A stretch of DNA of 64,000 nucleotides from Mansonella perstans (taxonomy: Eukaryota; Nematoda; Chromadorea; Rhabditida; Onchocercidae), in contig JBAMDO010000055.1 in NCBI GenBank assembly GCA_037074765.1, positions 62,001-126,000 on the forward strand, written 5' to 3'. A program made the translations under genes and the position numbers. The notes beneath the pieces were generated by a model. That model saw only the letters and a program-made list of their open reading frames with translations, had not been told where the DNA came from and ran no database searches. Of this stretch, positions 51,301 through 63,950 are shown piece after piece. The first letter of the stretch is position 1; each line of letters begins with the position of its first letter.

Positions 51301-53880
51301 TTACCGGAATAAATCATTCAGCACCGGATAATATTTCTGTTTCTAATCAGAAAATGAACTTATAGCCAAGTAGTACTATGTAATTTGTTTAATCATACGA
51401 ATGCTGCGCATTAATACATAAAGATTCATGTTATTGAAAAATGTGTAATTGAAGCACGGAAATCGTTGAATTTCTGACTGGTTTTATCACTGAAAGTTTC
51501 CAATGCAAATCGATTGCACAACATTGCATACTTCACTCATTTATTTTGATATGTCTCAAATTGAATGATCGCAAGCGATCGCCATTTGCAGAACTTTATT
51601 CTATCATAAACTAACAAAGTTTTTTTGCGTTCCATTGAAAAACTTTTGCACTAACATTTTGCATTTTTCCTTGTTCGAACTACATATGTTAGTTGTCAGT
51701 TGAAAATTGACCATTCATTAAATTTCTCTGTTAATAAATAAATAATTAATTAATTAATAGACTCTAATTAACTAAACAACGGTAGAAATCATACAAAAAT
51801 TGAAAGAAGAGCATGGACAAAAAAGGAAAGTGAAGAAATAAGCGAATATCATATTAATATTGACAGTGCTTAACAGTCTACCAGTTAGCTTTTTTCTTTA
51901 TAATTATAGTTTCACAGAAATTGCTTGAAATATTTTTGTGATGATAATTGAATGGCAGTAACCATGGCGGTAGCTTTCATGTTGCCCATTTCAAAACCAT
52001 TGAAAAATCGAAAATTTTAATAAGAAATTGTTGAAGATGGCAAGCGGTATGACAAAGAATTGAATTACTAAAATTGGGATGAAATTATTATGTCAAGCAA
52101 TGATTAATGCATGCATTTATTTATTTTTTTGTTATATAAATTTTCAAATAAATTATCAAATTTTGATTGACAGTTTGTTGCCCGGTGTTCTCTATTGCTA
52201 ATTAACTTGTGATTGCTATCTAATTCCTGCTTAGTATTTTATTTCAATTTCGATAATTCAAATTTAAATTATTCATTTATAATCGGTAATGCAAATTGAA
52301 TTGTAAATGCATTTCACAGTGATTATTTCCTTTTACTTTTAATAATTATTAATTTTTAATTAATAACATTTTAATCTTATCTTATGCTTCTGCTAAAATT
52401 AATACTCTTTCATAAATTTTAAATATTTTTCCCATTTCGCTCATTTCTTACAGTGTCATCTTGAAAAATAATAATCTGATTTCAGCTCTGATTTAGTTCA
52501 CCAATTCATCGATTTTGATCGAATTAAAATTAAACATGTAAATAAAGGAGCTCCACACATAAACATACGCACACACACATACATACATATGCAGGTACAC
52601 AAATATGCATGTACATATACATTTACATCAGCACATTTACCTTTCAAAATTTTTGACGTAACCATGGTGTCAATGTCCGGTGATATGTCTTCTCTCACCA
52701 GCCGAATAATTTTGCCTTATCTATCTTTCCAACTTTCATCCAATAATATATCGATTTTTTTTTCTACGAATTCCTCTATACTTTCACTCTCAAATGTACC
52801 TGTCAACTGAGATATGTATATATTACATACACACAGGCAAAAGTATATAAAATTTCAATTAACATTGTTATAAAGGTAATCAGAAGGATTTTGTTTCGAT
52901 CGCGTAGTGTATCCGATCGGATTTCCCGTCGCATATACACAAAAAGGAAATGAGAGAATTTTAGCAGCAGAACGAATGATATTCAAACATAACAACTGCT
53001 GCGTTAATAGTTAGGTTTTTTTTTTTCCACAGGAAAACAGGTTATTTTTGAATTTCTTCTCCACTGGGTGCTTTTTTAAATTTTCATCTTTAAACGCAAT
53101 TTTTTTCAAAAGAATATCTCCGTTATTTGTCACAATTATTTCCTATGTCTTAACAATAGTTTGAAATGAATTCTATCGATTCATAAAATGGTAAATGTTT
53201 GAAATATCAGTCAGAATATATCAAATCTGGTCTTCTGACACTCTTATCTAAACATTCCTCAATCGAATCAAATCGGGAACAGCGAAGTGATCAGAAATCA
53301 TTTATATTTTATTGAATATCTTTGCACAACAATCTGATGAATATTTGCAAATTTTTTTTTTCGCACATTTTTCTATTAATTGCAATTATTAAAGGTTAAA
53401 ATATCGATAAGCTTAATGAATTAATTATAGAATTTTCCGGATAATCATTTTTGTCACAGATTTAATAATTCTAAAATTCCTTAAAAAAAAAGCATTAGAC
53501 ATTCATTTTTTTTCTTAAAGAAGCAAGAAAGAAGAAAAGGAATTTTTTTTTTTAATCAATTATGTGACACACATCATATGTGTTACATAATTGATAGGTC
53601 TTTGTTGTTCGATACAAAAATGTCCGAATATATTGCATTCATCGTATATAGCAACGAATCTTCGGAATATCTATCGCAAAAAATATGTTTGTGCAACAGT
53701 TGATGCTAAATTTTAATTAATTCTTGTGTTTCCTTATCAAAGCGACATTTTGTTTATTTGAATGCTAAGTGATAATTTAATTTTACATAAAATTTGTCTC
53801 GCATGTGCATTAACGAACACTGCAAGTGCAACGAGCGCGACACCGCGACAATATTCGGCATGTCTATTTTCTAGTTTCAT
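45323..53880 (-). CDS. ZIP8/ZIP14-like SLC39 transporter with altered metal-site motifs
   Basis: Proposed exons: 53787-53880, 52641-52799, 50529-50687, 48377-48457, 48015-48184, 47732-47854, 47315-47506, 47060-47104, 46135-46360, 45723-45913 and 45323-45475, about 508-530 residues. The last eight are strong. Exon 1 encodes a signal peptide (VALVALAVFVNAHA). Exons 2-3 give the extracellular N-terminus and are supported only by matching phase-1 splice sites. The core runs colinear with human ZIP8/14: IWAFGLIII and LAFGIGTLSGSTLYVLLPG, a charged loop, VAWMIMFGSVLNNFVDGMSIGAAF, ITQQLPQEIGTLAILIHSG, LGFTVGVLIG, MYLYVFLGTLIPEI and a last helix. ZIP proteins move zinc, iron or manganese into the cytosol. 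Here the helix 4 HNxxD is NNFVD and the helix 5 EExPHE is QQLPQE, so most metal ligands are changed. Exon 2 holds an in-frame TAA at 52717-52719 unless a 66-base intron (52716-52781) is removed. Confidence 0.8.
52540..52640 (+). repeat. CA/TA-rich simple sequence
   Basis: An irregular ACACATACATAC/ATATGCATGTAC-type low-complexity stretch lies next to the donor of the putative ZIP exon 2. It makes meaningless Cys/Tyr/Val-rich open frames on both strands. Confidence 0.7.
53555..53595. other. 41-base near-perfect palindrome
   Basis: ATCAATTATGTGACACACAT, a short centre and ATGTGTTACATAATTGAT pair over almost their full length, with two bases unpaired in the left arm. It lies in the first intron of the ZIP-like gene, about 190 bases below exon 1. 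It could form a stable hairpin or be the relic of a small inverted-repeat element. Confidence 0.8.
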
Positions 53881-54552
53881 GCAGCAAACTTGTCGAGATG
53901 CAATGGCTAATTGATTGTCCTTAGTTTCAACATTGATGTAATCTAGGCTCAATAATATTTCATATTGATTTGATTTGTGATTTTAAATTTATTTCTAGCA
54001 GCGTTTTTGGTGAATTATTGCAAATGATCAATTTAATCATTTGCAATTGATACTCTAATTTGACAAATACTTTCTGGATTTTCCAGTTTCGGAATGCTAA
54101 CTTTTAGATTTGTCTCTTTTCTGTTTTTTTTTTTTTTTATTCATGTTTTGTTTTTTTCCTTTTTTTGAGAGCAACGAATTAATGATTCAGCAATATTTAA
54201 AAGATTGTAAAGGAACACTAATAGGCACTTTCACTTTAATTTGTCCCAATACTATCATTTTATCATCGATTGATTTTTTTTCCTGTAATTTTCCAAGGCT
54301 TTATTCGAAAGACATTCCATTCAAAGAATTGAATGCAGCAAGCTATTGAAATTTCCGTGATACATTTACTTCAATACTTGAAATATTAAAATTAAGGCAA
54401 TAATTTTAGTAACTAAAACACAGCGTAACTGAAATATTGAAAACTCTCAACACTATTCGATCATTCGATCAAGTTTATGTCAAATTTCTCAATTATAATG
54501 GGACTGATATGTTGTTTGAGCTACTTATTATCGATTATTTGAAAATTTCAGA

Positions 54553-54779
54553 ACCTAGAAAGAAAAGCTGATGACTCATAATGACTCATTCAATTTTATT
54601 TCACTTGCTCTGTCGCTTTGAATGACTTGTTGAATGACTTTCTGCGTAATGATCATTGTTGCCATCATCCATTCATTTCATTTCATTAAAAATTTTATTA
54701 CCTAGAAAGAAACGCTGATGACTCATAACGACTCATTCGAAAGGAAACAACTCACCCAAACATTGTTCTCATTGACTCA
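54553..54779 (+). promoter_or_regulatory. Duplicated block with clustered TGACTCA (AP-1/bZIP-type) sites
   Basis: A ~38-bp block (ACCTAGAAAGAAA, GCTGATGACTCATAA, GACTCATTC) occurs at 54553-54591 and 54700-54737. Exact TGACTCA is at 54572-54578, 54582-54588, 54719-54725 and 54773-54779; the second site of copy 2 has decayed to CGACTCA. TGACTCA is the classic FOS/JUN-type bZIP target. The cluster lies about 700-900 bp upstream of the ZIP-like gene start. Function is inferred from motif density only. Confidence 0.45.
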
Positions 54780-57700
54780 TTGCATCAGATCATCTAATCA
54801 AATATCATTATTCTGATGAATAAATTCCCACATCTTTTCTAATTACTTGTAGAAACAGCTTTGAAATTTGTCATTTTTTTTTTAAAGCATTTTGCAATTA
54901 AAATCATTAATTTTATAAACTCAATTTAATTGAATAATACGAAATATTTATTCAGTTAAACAAACCTAAAAAATTCTCATTCTTACGGAAAATTTTTAAA
55001 TGACATCATGTGACAGTACGATAGCATTTTTTCAAAATGAAATATTTTAAAAAAAGCTGATAGAAAATTTCTGCTTGTGAAAGAAGGAAAATAAAATTTT
55101 TGAAAGTTTCACTATGATATGGAGGAATTCTGTTTTGTAAAATGTATAACTGTCATGCTATATGACATGTCATAAAAGGAAGATAGTACAGATAGTGTTC
55201 TACAAAATTTTGAAAATGAATGAAATAAGAATCAGGGAGGAGAAAGAGAAAGATTTTCCATTCTAGTCATCAGTGATTTAAATTTAGGTTATATCATTTG
55301 ACTATTATTGAGGACATTCATTGCCATCTTTCCATCCTTTGTCACCTTTCATCTTTTGTATGCAATTTACCATTGAGAATTGCCTAACAATGGCAATTTC
55401 ACAATAAATTTTGAAAATATTGATCGATTCTTAGAGATAATAAGCAATGTTGAAATTTGTTTACCAAATTAGACTACTTTTTTCTCACGTTAAGGTTCTC
55501 TCCTTTAGCCATAAATATTTTTCATTCTTAATGATAATTATTGAATAATTGCATTTGTCATCTCTCTATCAGTTCTCTCGAAATTATCGCACTTTTTTCG
55601 TACTTCCATTATTGTTCAGTATTCTAAAATCCATTGACTATCAATGATAATAAATTGCTTCCTAAATTCCTGAATCTTCCTTTGATATTTATTGATTTGT
55701 AAAAATCAGTATGCTAAAATTAATTACATTCCGATCGACAACGCTATATAAATTTTTCAGAGTGATGAAATTTTTCTATCAAAATTTTCTATGAAATCAT
55801 GCGTGTAGTGATTTGAAAAAATCCATTTTTTATGAAGATTCGATTATTTTTAGGATCGATAATGCTTAAGTCTTATTCAGCGTTTTCTGCCAATTGATGG
55901 ATCATACTGGAAAATACCAGGAAACGATCACAGTTCATATATAGATCCTTAAAAAAAAAAAGTCGATAATATCATTTTACAATTGCTGCATGGTGGCATA
56001 TGCTGGCTGCAACAATATCTCATCATTGTATGTAATCTTTTCTGGATAATAGTATCATTTTATGCATTCGAATTTTTCCCTATAATTTTGACAAAAATTC
56101 GATAACAATTTTTTTTTGAAAATGTCGTTTACATCTATTTGTTGGACTTGGAAAGATCTAAGTTTTCCCATCATATCTAGTCGAGTATGTTCTACATATT
56201 TATGATCGCTGCTCACTGGGATATTTTTAGTGATTTTAATTGTAATTGATTATCAGTATCACTTTTGACTTTACTGACTAATATGCGGAAATAGTCAAAT
56301 AGCAAGTGACAAATTGAATGATTGTTGAAAAATAAAAACGAAATGATACACTTTATGAGAGGAGTTTAGTTTCCATCTAATTAATGTATGAAATTTTTTT
56401 AATTTAATGAAAAATATAGAACAAAATTCCGATAAGAGTTAAAATGAATAAATTTAAATGACATTTATTATTTAAGCAATTAATCTTTTGATGAAATAGC
56501 TACGAAATGAATTAATTTGTCATTTTACAATCGATTAATGTTTCGGTTAAATTTTAAGAGAACACATTTGGTATTGCTAATGGAAATATGTTATTTTCAA
56601 ATTAAAATTTACATTTCAAAAAGTTTTGTTTTATATTATTCGTTTAATTTGTCATTAGATAAGCAATGACATTGTTGAAAAATGTATGTGAAAAAGCGAA
56701 TTAACAAAAATATATTCGAAAAAATGGCTCATCCGGAAAATTCATTTTGTTATTTCTTTTAATTCAACTGGAAAATGTCAATAAACTGTAAAAGGCTTTT
56801 GTGAAATTTGAGCATTTTATTATTTATGCATGGATTTTTATTGGTTTCTTATTTGCAGAGCATTTTTCAACTATGTTACTGTTATATTGTTACCGTAAAA
56901 AGTGACATTTGCACTGATTGATTCATTTAATAAAGGTGTCCTTAGGTATTTATATTATTTTACTAACGTTTTTTAGGTTTGAATTTTTAAAATTTTCAAG
57001 AAAGATAAAGTAGGAAAAGCAACGTGTGAAAGATTTTAAATGGAAATTTCAAATCAAAGTAATAATTGAATACTTTTTCAAATCATAAATTTAAAAGTTT
57101 AAGATTTTGAGATAGAAAAAATTCCGATGATGAAATAAAATAATTTTTTTGTGGTCGTTGCTTTCGTTACAATTGTTTGAAATTTATTAGATTTTAAATA
57201 CTCAAAATAATCCATGTCATTAAAATTAAAAACGAAAATCGTCACTGATTATTATAGTTACTAATCTATTTTAGTGTACTCACTTCTAATATTACTTTTT
57301 AATTATCAGTGAAATTTTAATCCTCGCGAAAAAAAATTTTTAACTATGTCATCAGCATCCCAACTGATTTCAACAATTCAGTTATTATTTCTGTCATTTC
57401 TGCTGACACTAGTTCAATCATCAATTTGTCATCATCAAACTGTCCTGTGAATTTCCATTTGAATTACTTGAAAATTCGGCGCCAGTAATTATCAGTCGAA
57501 AAAATCTAATTTAAAAAATTTCAGAAATTTCATCGAATTTCGAATTTTTTCTTAATTATTGTTACGTATGTAGTGTTTACTGAAGTAAGCACCCATTTGA
57601 TTCCATTCATTCTGTAATACGGATTTTTTTTTTTGCCACTCTCACAATTCTGTAATCTGATCTTAAATTTTTAACGGAAAAATTTCGTTCCAATTTTTTC

Positions 57701-58136
57701 CGATACGTATTCTCTTGCAAATTAACCGTATGACAGTTCAATTGCAACATTTCATCAAGGAAATTCCGATTTCTTGGTTGACACAGACATTGTTCGAGCT
57801 ACATAATTTTCACTTCTATTGATCGAATCAGAGTGAGCTTTAATGTTCTATTTTCTTTCTTACTTTTTTTTTGAACTTTTGTAGGAATTTTAAATTTCTA
57901 CGCAAAGATATTTTCAAAAAAAAAAACTGTCAAGTGATGGCTCAAAGTTACAGTATTTACAAGGAATTGATTAGATCAGCTGTGAGAATTCTTTCGTAAC
58001 TAAACTCGTAAAGTTTCAATCGAATTGAATATTCAATCTTTTCTTTTGCAATAAGTTACTATTAACAGATATCTTTTGAAAATTTTGTAAAACCTTGCAA
58101 GATTTGCATTAATTTAACCTCAGTAATACTGTCTAT

Positions 58137-58205
58137 TTCGAAGGACTGATAATACGTCTTTCGAAGGACTGATATTGCTTCATTCGAAGGATTGGACGAT
58201 ATTTG
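58137..58205 (+). repeat. 23-bp tandem repeat, 3 copies
   Basis: TTCGAAGGACTGATA begins at 58137 and 58160, and TTCGAAGGATTGGA at 58183, giving an exact 23-base period with diverged second halves. TTCGAA is itself palindromic. Confidence 0.8.
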
Positions 58206-59425
58206 TATGATCTTTTTTGATCAAAATGAATAACTCAACAATTCGAATTTCATCACTCATTCAGATCAGGCCATTTCTATTGACAGATTTAGCAATAAAA
58301 GAAAAAACTTTCTACCATGAATAGAAAATATTATTTATTATCCGCAGAAATTTGTTGAAATTCAATAATTTTTCCATTGCAGATTTCTATTTTCATTTTT
58401 AATCTTTTCATTTCTCTATTTTCCTCTCTGGTGATGCGAACAGTTTTAAAAATTTTAATTAGAACTGGACAGTTTACTTTGAAATTTGCAAATAATGTGA
58501 ACAAAAATTTTATTAGAGCTTTTCTACATCGCTGTTCAGAAGTTATGCAAACGAATCCAGTGACACTAAGAGTTCCTCGAGAGCATGAGATGAATGTAAA
58601 ATAAGTTGCAAATTGCCATCAATCTAGCTGTCAGAATTTATTCATTTTCTCTTTTCAATTTTTTCAACCTTTTTTTGTTCAACTAAAAAAAAAAATCTCT
58701 TAAAATTTAAAATTTTGAACTAGTGGATTAGTTTTTCCATTCAAGTTCAGTTTTTTTATTTTTTTTGAAAATCATTTCCATGGATTAATAGAATTCATTT
58801 TCAAATTGGAATCTAATATCAAAATTAATTTCGAATCATAATTGATTTATGTTTTCACGATGTCATTACGAACGCCGTTTAATATCAACTGTTTTTTGCA
58901 TTGATCAAAAATTAGATGATATTCATGTAGGAAAAAAAAATCCGAAATATTATCATCAATTGTAGAATACAATTGCGAATTTAGAAATGAAATGAAGTTT
59001 GATTAGGTCACCTACAACTAAAATGTTGTCGTTGCAATTTTTTCATTGCAGAATGTCAAATTGATAGCTTAGTTTGTGTAACTATTGATTTAACTTTTTT
59101 TAACTGGTATATATCGTTGTTGTCAAAGCTGATATTTGAGAACTAGAGCTAAAATCGAAAAGGTAAAAAATTATGAAACATTCTCACTAATATTTGTTCT
59201 TCTCGAAATTTTTATTCCCTCAACGATATTTTCAACTTTTTTTTTTTAAATATTAAAGGGTTGCAATAAGATTGATTTGTTTTTGCTTAGACTTAATTTA
59301 TGATATCGCTTATTTTGTTAGATTTTTAAATTATCTAATATTTATTGATGAAATATAATCGTTTCAACATCAAAAACCAACTTTCTTGATAGCTATGAAC
59401 TATGATAAATAGTTTCCAAGAGATT

Positions 59426-59494
59426 GTTTATGCAATAAAAAGAAATAATCAATATTTGCTGTTTATGCAATAAAAAGAAATAATCAATATTGCT
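59426..59494 (+). repeat. 35-bp tandem duplication
   Basis: GTTTATGCAATAAAAAGAAA followed by TAATCAATATT(T)GCT is present twice back to back (59426-59460 and 59461-59494), nearly identical and so probably recent. Confidence 0.85.
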
Positions 59495-60753
59495 ATCTTA
59501 TAAATGGCATTGGTGTACATTTGAAGAGCCCGTAACATTCCCAGAATATATATTGTTTGACTATAAAAGCAAAGGAATAGTTGTAATCACCAGAATATTT
59601 CATGTACTATTTAAGAAATTCTCTGTATTCTATCATTTGTAATATTATCCATGCAATTTAGGTACGTGACTTTAGACAACATTTCTCGAAATAATTAAAA
59701 TTTTATATTTTAGAAAGTAAAAACTTTCCGTTCCTTTTAATTTAAGTCAACTTATTTAATTGGAGAATAAAAACGAGCCTTTCATAAATTTACACTTGAA
59801 TTATTTATTGTATAAGTATTTTGATTTTTTTCTTTATTACTTCTTATTGTTATTGTAATGATTATTATCGTTGTTATTGTTGTTGTTATTGTCATCATTG
59901 TTTGCCTAAACATTCTTTGAGTAATTAAAAATGTTTGTTATGATTAGGAAATGTATTTATTTTGAGAAAATCCCTTATAAAATTTCGATTTTTATTTGTT
60001 TCAAAAATACATTGCTATCATACTGTATTGCATAATCAGTTAAGCAGACATTTAAACAGATCAATCGGTGATACCAAAGCATTCCTGCCAACATTTACTG
60101 TACGTATTTATAAATGTATGTGCGTATATGTGTACGTATTTGTTCGAATAGTGTATGTTTGTATGTGAAGGACTTAGTAAACTGGTTTTTGAATAACACT
60201 TTATTTCTTAGCGATTTATAGACAGATGTGTTACGAAAAGAGACGAATGGATGATAATGAAATGAGCGCAAATATCAATGATTTTAATTTTCATAGCTTT
60301 TTTTTTTGTCGTTGAAAATTGTTGAAAAAATAAATATCGTTGTTACATTTACGTTGCTTTTTTTGATCATTAACTGCCATTGTTATCATTATTCTTCTTG
60401 TCATTATTATTAATGTTAAAATAAGCTAAGAAATAATTAGACAATAAGAAAATACAAAGTTCTTGTTAGTTATTAATTAAAAAAGTTTTAATTTTTCTTT
60501 TCCATTTTCGAAAACTCTTCGTTGCTTTTCTTCTCTTACATTTTTCAATCTGATACTTTTTTTTTTTTTTTCAAATCAAATCTATCTGGAATTTCAATTT
60601 AGATACAATGAAGAAAAAAGAAGAAAAAATAATAATATTTAATTTGATGAAATTCTTCAATAATTTTTAATTACGTCAATACGATACTTTAACCAAAAAA
60701 ATTTTGGTGTTTTTTCTCTTAAAAATTTCAAATGTTTATGAAAATTTTTACAG

Positions 60754-60763
60754 TGAATTTTAA
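60754..60763 (+). other. Likely spliced-leader acceptor and 5' UTR
   Basis: AATTTTTACAG ends at 60753, ten bases before the Clc-like ATG, with no cis donor required upstream. Its role in trans-splicing is inferred from position and consensus. Confidence 0.45.
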
Positions 60764-63700
60764 ATGGCGAGTACTCCGACGCAAAAAGGATTACTAGCAC
60801 TAAGCATTCTGTTAATTGTCATTGGTCTTGGACTTACTGTTGCTGGCGCATTTTCACCAGCCTGGCAAATAGTCGATATTCGAGAATTTCGAGCTGAGCA
60901 TCAGGCAAATCTGTTTTTTCCTTTTTTTGCGTTTATACAATAAATTAAAAATAGTTTTTTTTAATTAAAAAAAAAAACCAAAGCAATTATTGATCAATGA
61001 TACATGCAATTATTCGATTTCAATTTTTCATAAATTTTGCCAACTAATTTGTCCCATTCGAATATGCTTTTGATTAGTTGATATACTTTGAATTAGATAA
61101 TTTTTAAATGGCTCAATAAAAGCGTAGTTTAATTGTTTTGAATAGTAATGGTTAGATTAGCTGAATCATTCTAATGCATGTTTTCTTGCTTCATTCTAGA
61201 ATTTTATTCAGAAATTTCAAAAGCATTTTGTCAGTAATTCATATTTATTTCTATCATTAAATTTTAATAACAACCTATTTTTTTTTTTTTTATTTCAGTT
61301 GATTTGATTTTTCATCCCAGCATCTTTTGTGATAAATTATGCAAAAAATTTCCAAGAATCTGAAGGAAATATTTTTTCGAAGTTTCATTATCTTTCGCTC
61401 ATGTTTGCATTGTATAACAGAAATTTAAAAAATAAAGGAACTATTAGAAGTAATTTTTTGTAATATTAAATATCGCAGGTTGATATTAAGTTAAGAAAAA
61501 AATACGATAAATATAAATTTATAAAAATTATAAAGATCGATATGCAAACAATGAACTTTGACCTTTTTTAAGCTTTGTTATGTATTATATCCAAATTTGT
61601 CAAATATTTCTCAATTTTTTCTGAATCAAAGAAATTTTCTTTCAATCAAATCTTTTATTTTTTTATCTGCTTGAATATTTATATTACTCCATTTAAAATA
61701 AACGTAAGTGAAGTTTGTAAATTTTGATCACAACTAATTAATTAGAATACTAATTAAGCATGGACTTTGGTGGGATTGTACTCGAGCAGAGAAACATGTT
61801 GTTGCAGTATCTGATTTTTACGCTGAGGAGCCATTACATTGCATGTATAAATTTGACCATAGTGCAGAAATGGTCATCGAGAATACTTTAAATAATATCG
61901 ATGAAGATGGTGCTGCTGGTGAATCTGAACATCATCGATTTTGGGGTATGTTACCTTTTTATTTGAATTTAAACGTCATCAAGCTTTTCAAAATGACATG
62001 TAAGTATAAGCTAGTCTATTGTACTGGAATTCACTGAGATGTGAAGTATAAGGTTAGTCTAATTAATTTTTCTTCAGTACTAATAATTTTTACTGCAGTT
62101 TACTAGAATTGTAATAAGTTCTGGAATATTCTTTCTCTTAAAATATTCTTAAAATACCTATAGATAATTTATTTTTGAAATATTCATATTTGAATACAAA
62201 GTTTGACCCTTAATTTGATCAAAATGATTAATGAACTGATCTGATAGATTGTAATTTCAGCATGGCATAAAGCAATTCTTTTTTTCATTCTCTTCTCGCA
62301 ATTCCTTGCATTTACTTCATTATGTACCGGAATTTGTATACCACGCTTTCGTCCTACTGCATTTATTTTCACCCTTTCACTTTTTTTTGCTTGTAAGCTT
62401 TTTTTTTTGTTTAAATTTCATTTAAATTTCACATTTACTTTTTCAAAATATCCTAAAATGGATTCGAACTAGTTTTATACTTCAATTTAAGTTGATTTAA
62501 AATTTATTCTAAGCTATTAAATGACACATTATTATATATTTTGAATTATAATCACTGTATTTTGGAAAGCTTGGAAAAATGCGTAAAATTAACCAGAATA
62601 TTGAAAAATATTGAAAAAAAAGTGAATGATTTGAATTTATATAAAAATTAATTATTATTTTTATTGAATTTTAATTATCATAGTACTATGTTCATTGATT
62701 GCTGATGGCGTTTTCTTCCTGGCAGCAAACAGAGTGGACAATCGTTTTGTACAAGGAATGGTTGGCAGCTATGAAGTTAGTTTTAAATCATTCCTTAATA
62801 TATCCAAAGTGAACCATTAAATTTTACTGTTGATACTGATGAAATTTCATAAAAATTTTATTTAGATTGAGTTTTTTCAAAATTTTAAATCTGTATATAA
62901 AACTTGAAATCCTTTTGAAGGAAAAAACAGAGAATTACACCTTCTAAATAATAAAAAAACCATTATAACTTACTTATTGCATTTTCATTATTTCTGTATT
63001 TCAAAATTTCCAATTAAATTCTTTTATTTCTCAAAATTTGCTATCAAATTTTAATATTCAACTTCTTTATATTTTAGCAACGGATCGGTTATGCATTTTA
63101 TGTGCATCTGTTCGGTACGCTATGTTGGATAGTTGCTTTTATATTCGCTCTACTAACCACCTATAAATTTTTCACGGAAAAATATTCTGCGCGGTGAGAA
63201 TTTCTTTGCATCCAGGAAAATTCTGTACAATTGTTATCAATGATATCTCGATGATATCACTTGTCAAACTGATTTTGAAGTAGATATTTCTTGATGGAAA
63301 AAATTTATTCAAATTTTCATTTTTATTTGAAATTAAGTTTATTTAAAGAAATTTTTTTTATTTCTATTTTTTCTCATTATCTTATTAATTTCCTGTGCAA
63401 GTAGAAAACATAGTTGAAGCAAACTCTAATATAAAATCAATATTTTTCAAAAATTACCCTTTATTTGATATTTTTTTAATTGCCTTTAATTGCCTTATTA
63501 TCATATTTTAAGAGTTAAAAAAGATCATTTTTCCATATCACATCGTTAGCATTTAATTAAAATAGAATGCCATATTAATCCACTGAGATTATCATCGAAT
63601 ATTATCCTGAAAGAAGATCTATGCTTGAGTTATTGATTCAACTAATATTTTTTGCATCTTTCATGTAAAACGAATTTGAATTTTCTTTCCAGTTTGCTTT

Positions 63701-63950
63701 TTCCACAACTTTAATATAGAATTTAACTGAATAACTTGTTATTTGCAGGATTTCAGAATTAGGAATGATCATCACTGATCAGAAGTTTAGTATTTCCAGG
63801 AAACCTGATCAAATACCTATCTTCAGTTCTGGTTCACGTTTTCGTTCCGAAGCTGAACCACCGCTTTTGGAAAAGTACAATGTGGTACCATCCAGACAAT
63901 CACCAGTAACATATGTTCGTGAACATGCATATCGAGTTACAAGCGCTTAA
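60764..63950 (+). CDS. Clc-like (claudin-like) tetraspan membrane protein
   Basis: Six exons: 60764-60904, 61759-61945, 62261-62392, 62684-62775, 63078-63193 and 63749-63950, 289 residues, stop TAA at 63948-63950. The start follows a TTTTTACAG acceptor ending at 60753. There are four membrane segments: GLLALSILLIVIGLGLTVAG (about 9-28), ILFFILFSQFLAFTSLC, FIFTLSLFFALLCSLIADGVFFL and FYVHLFGTLCWIVAFIFALL. The first extracellular loop carries the claudin-type W-GLW-C-C signature (PAWQIV, HGLWWDC, LHCMY), which marks the nematode Clc-like family within the PMP22/claudin group. The tail is cytosolic and Ser/Arg-rich. The likely role is cell-junction or membrane organisation. Intron 1 uses a GC donor (CAG|GCAAAT) because only that boundary gives EHQ-HGLWWDC in frame. 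Confidence 0.93.

Larger units (their letters stand above)
53943..60753. other. Divergent intergenic region with small repeats
   Basis: About 6.8 kb lies between the ZIP-like gene (minus) and the Clc-like gene (plus), so it should contain both promoters. I see no supported exon. The frame at 58377-58604 follows a TTGCAG and is open for 75 codons but resembles no family I know. The region holds the TGACTCA cluster (54553-54779), a 23-bp triple repeat, a 35-bp duplication and GTT/ATT simple sequence near 59846-59905. Confidence 0.5.

Noticed and set aside
52641..52806. ENY2 (E(y)2) homologue or pseudogene
   Set aside because: A LLDESWKDR stretch recalls ENY2's WKD motif, but the rest does not fit, and the exon phases match its neighbours in the ZIP-like gene better.
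58377..58604. Plus-strand 75-codon frame after a TTGCAG
   Set aside because: It has no ATG after the acceptor in good context, no partner exons and no recognised family. It is left as unproven.
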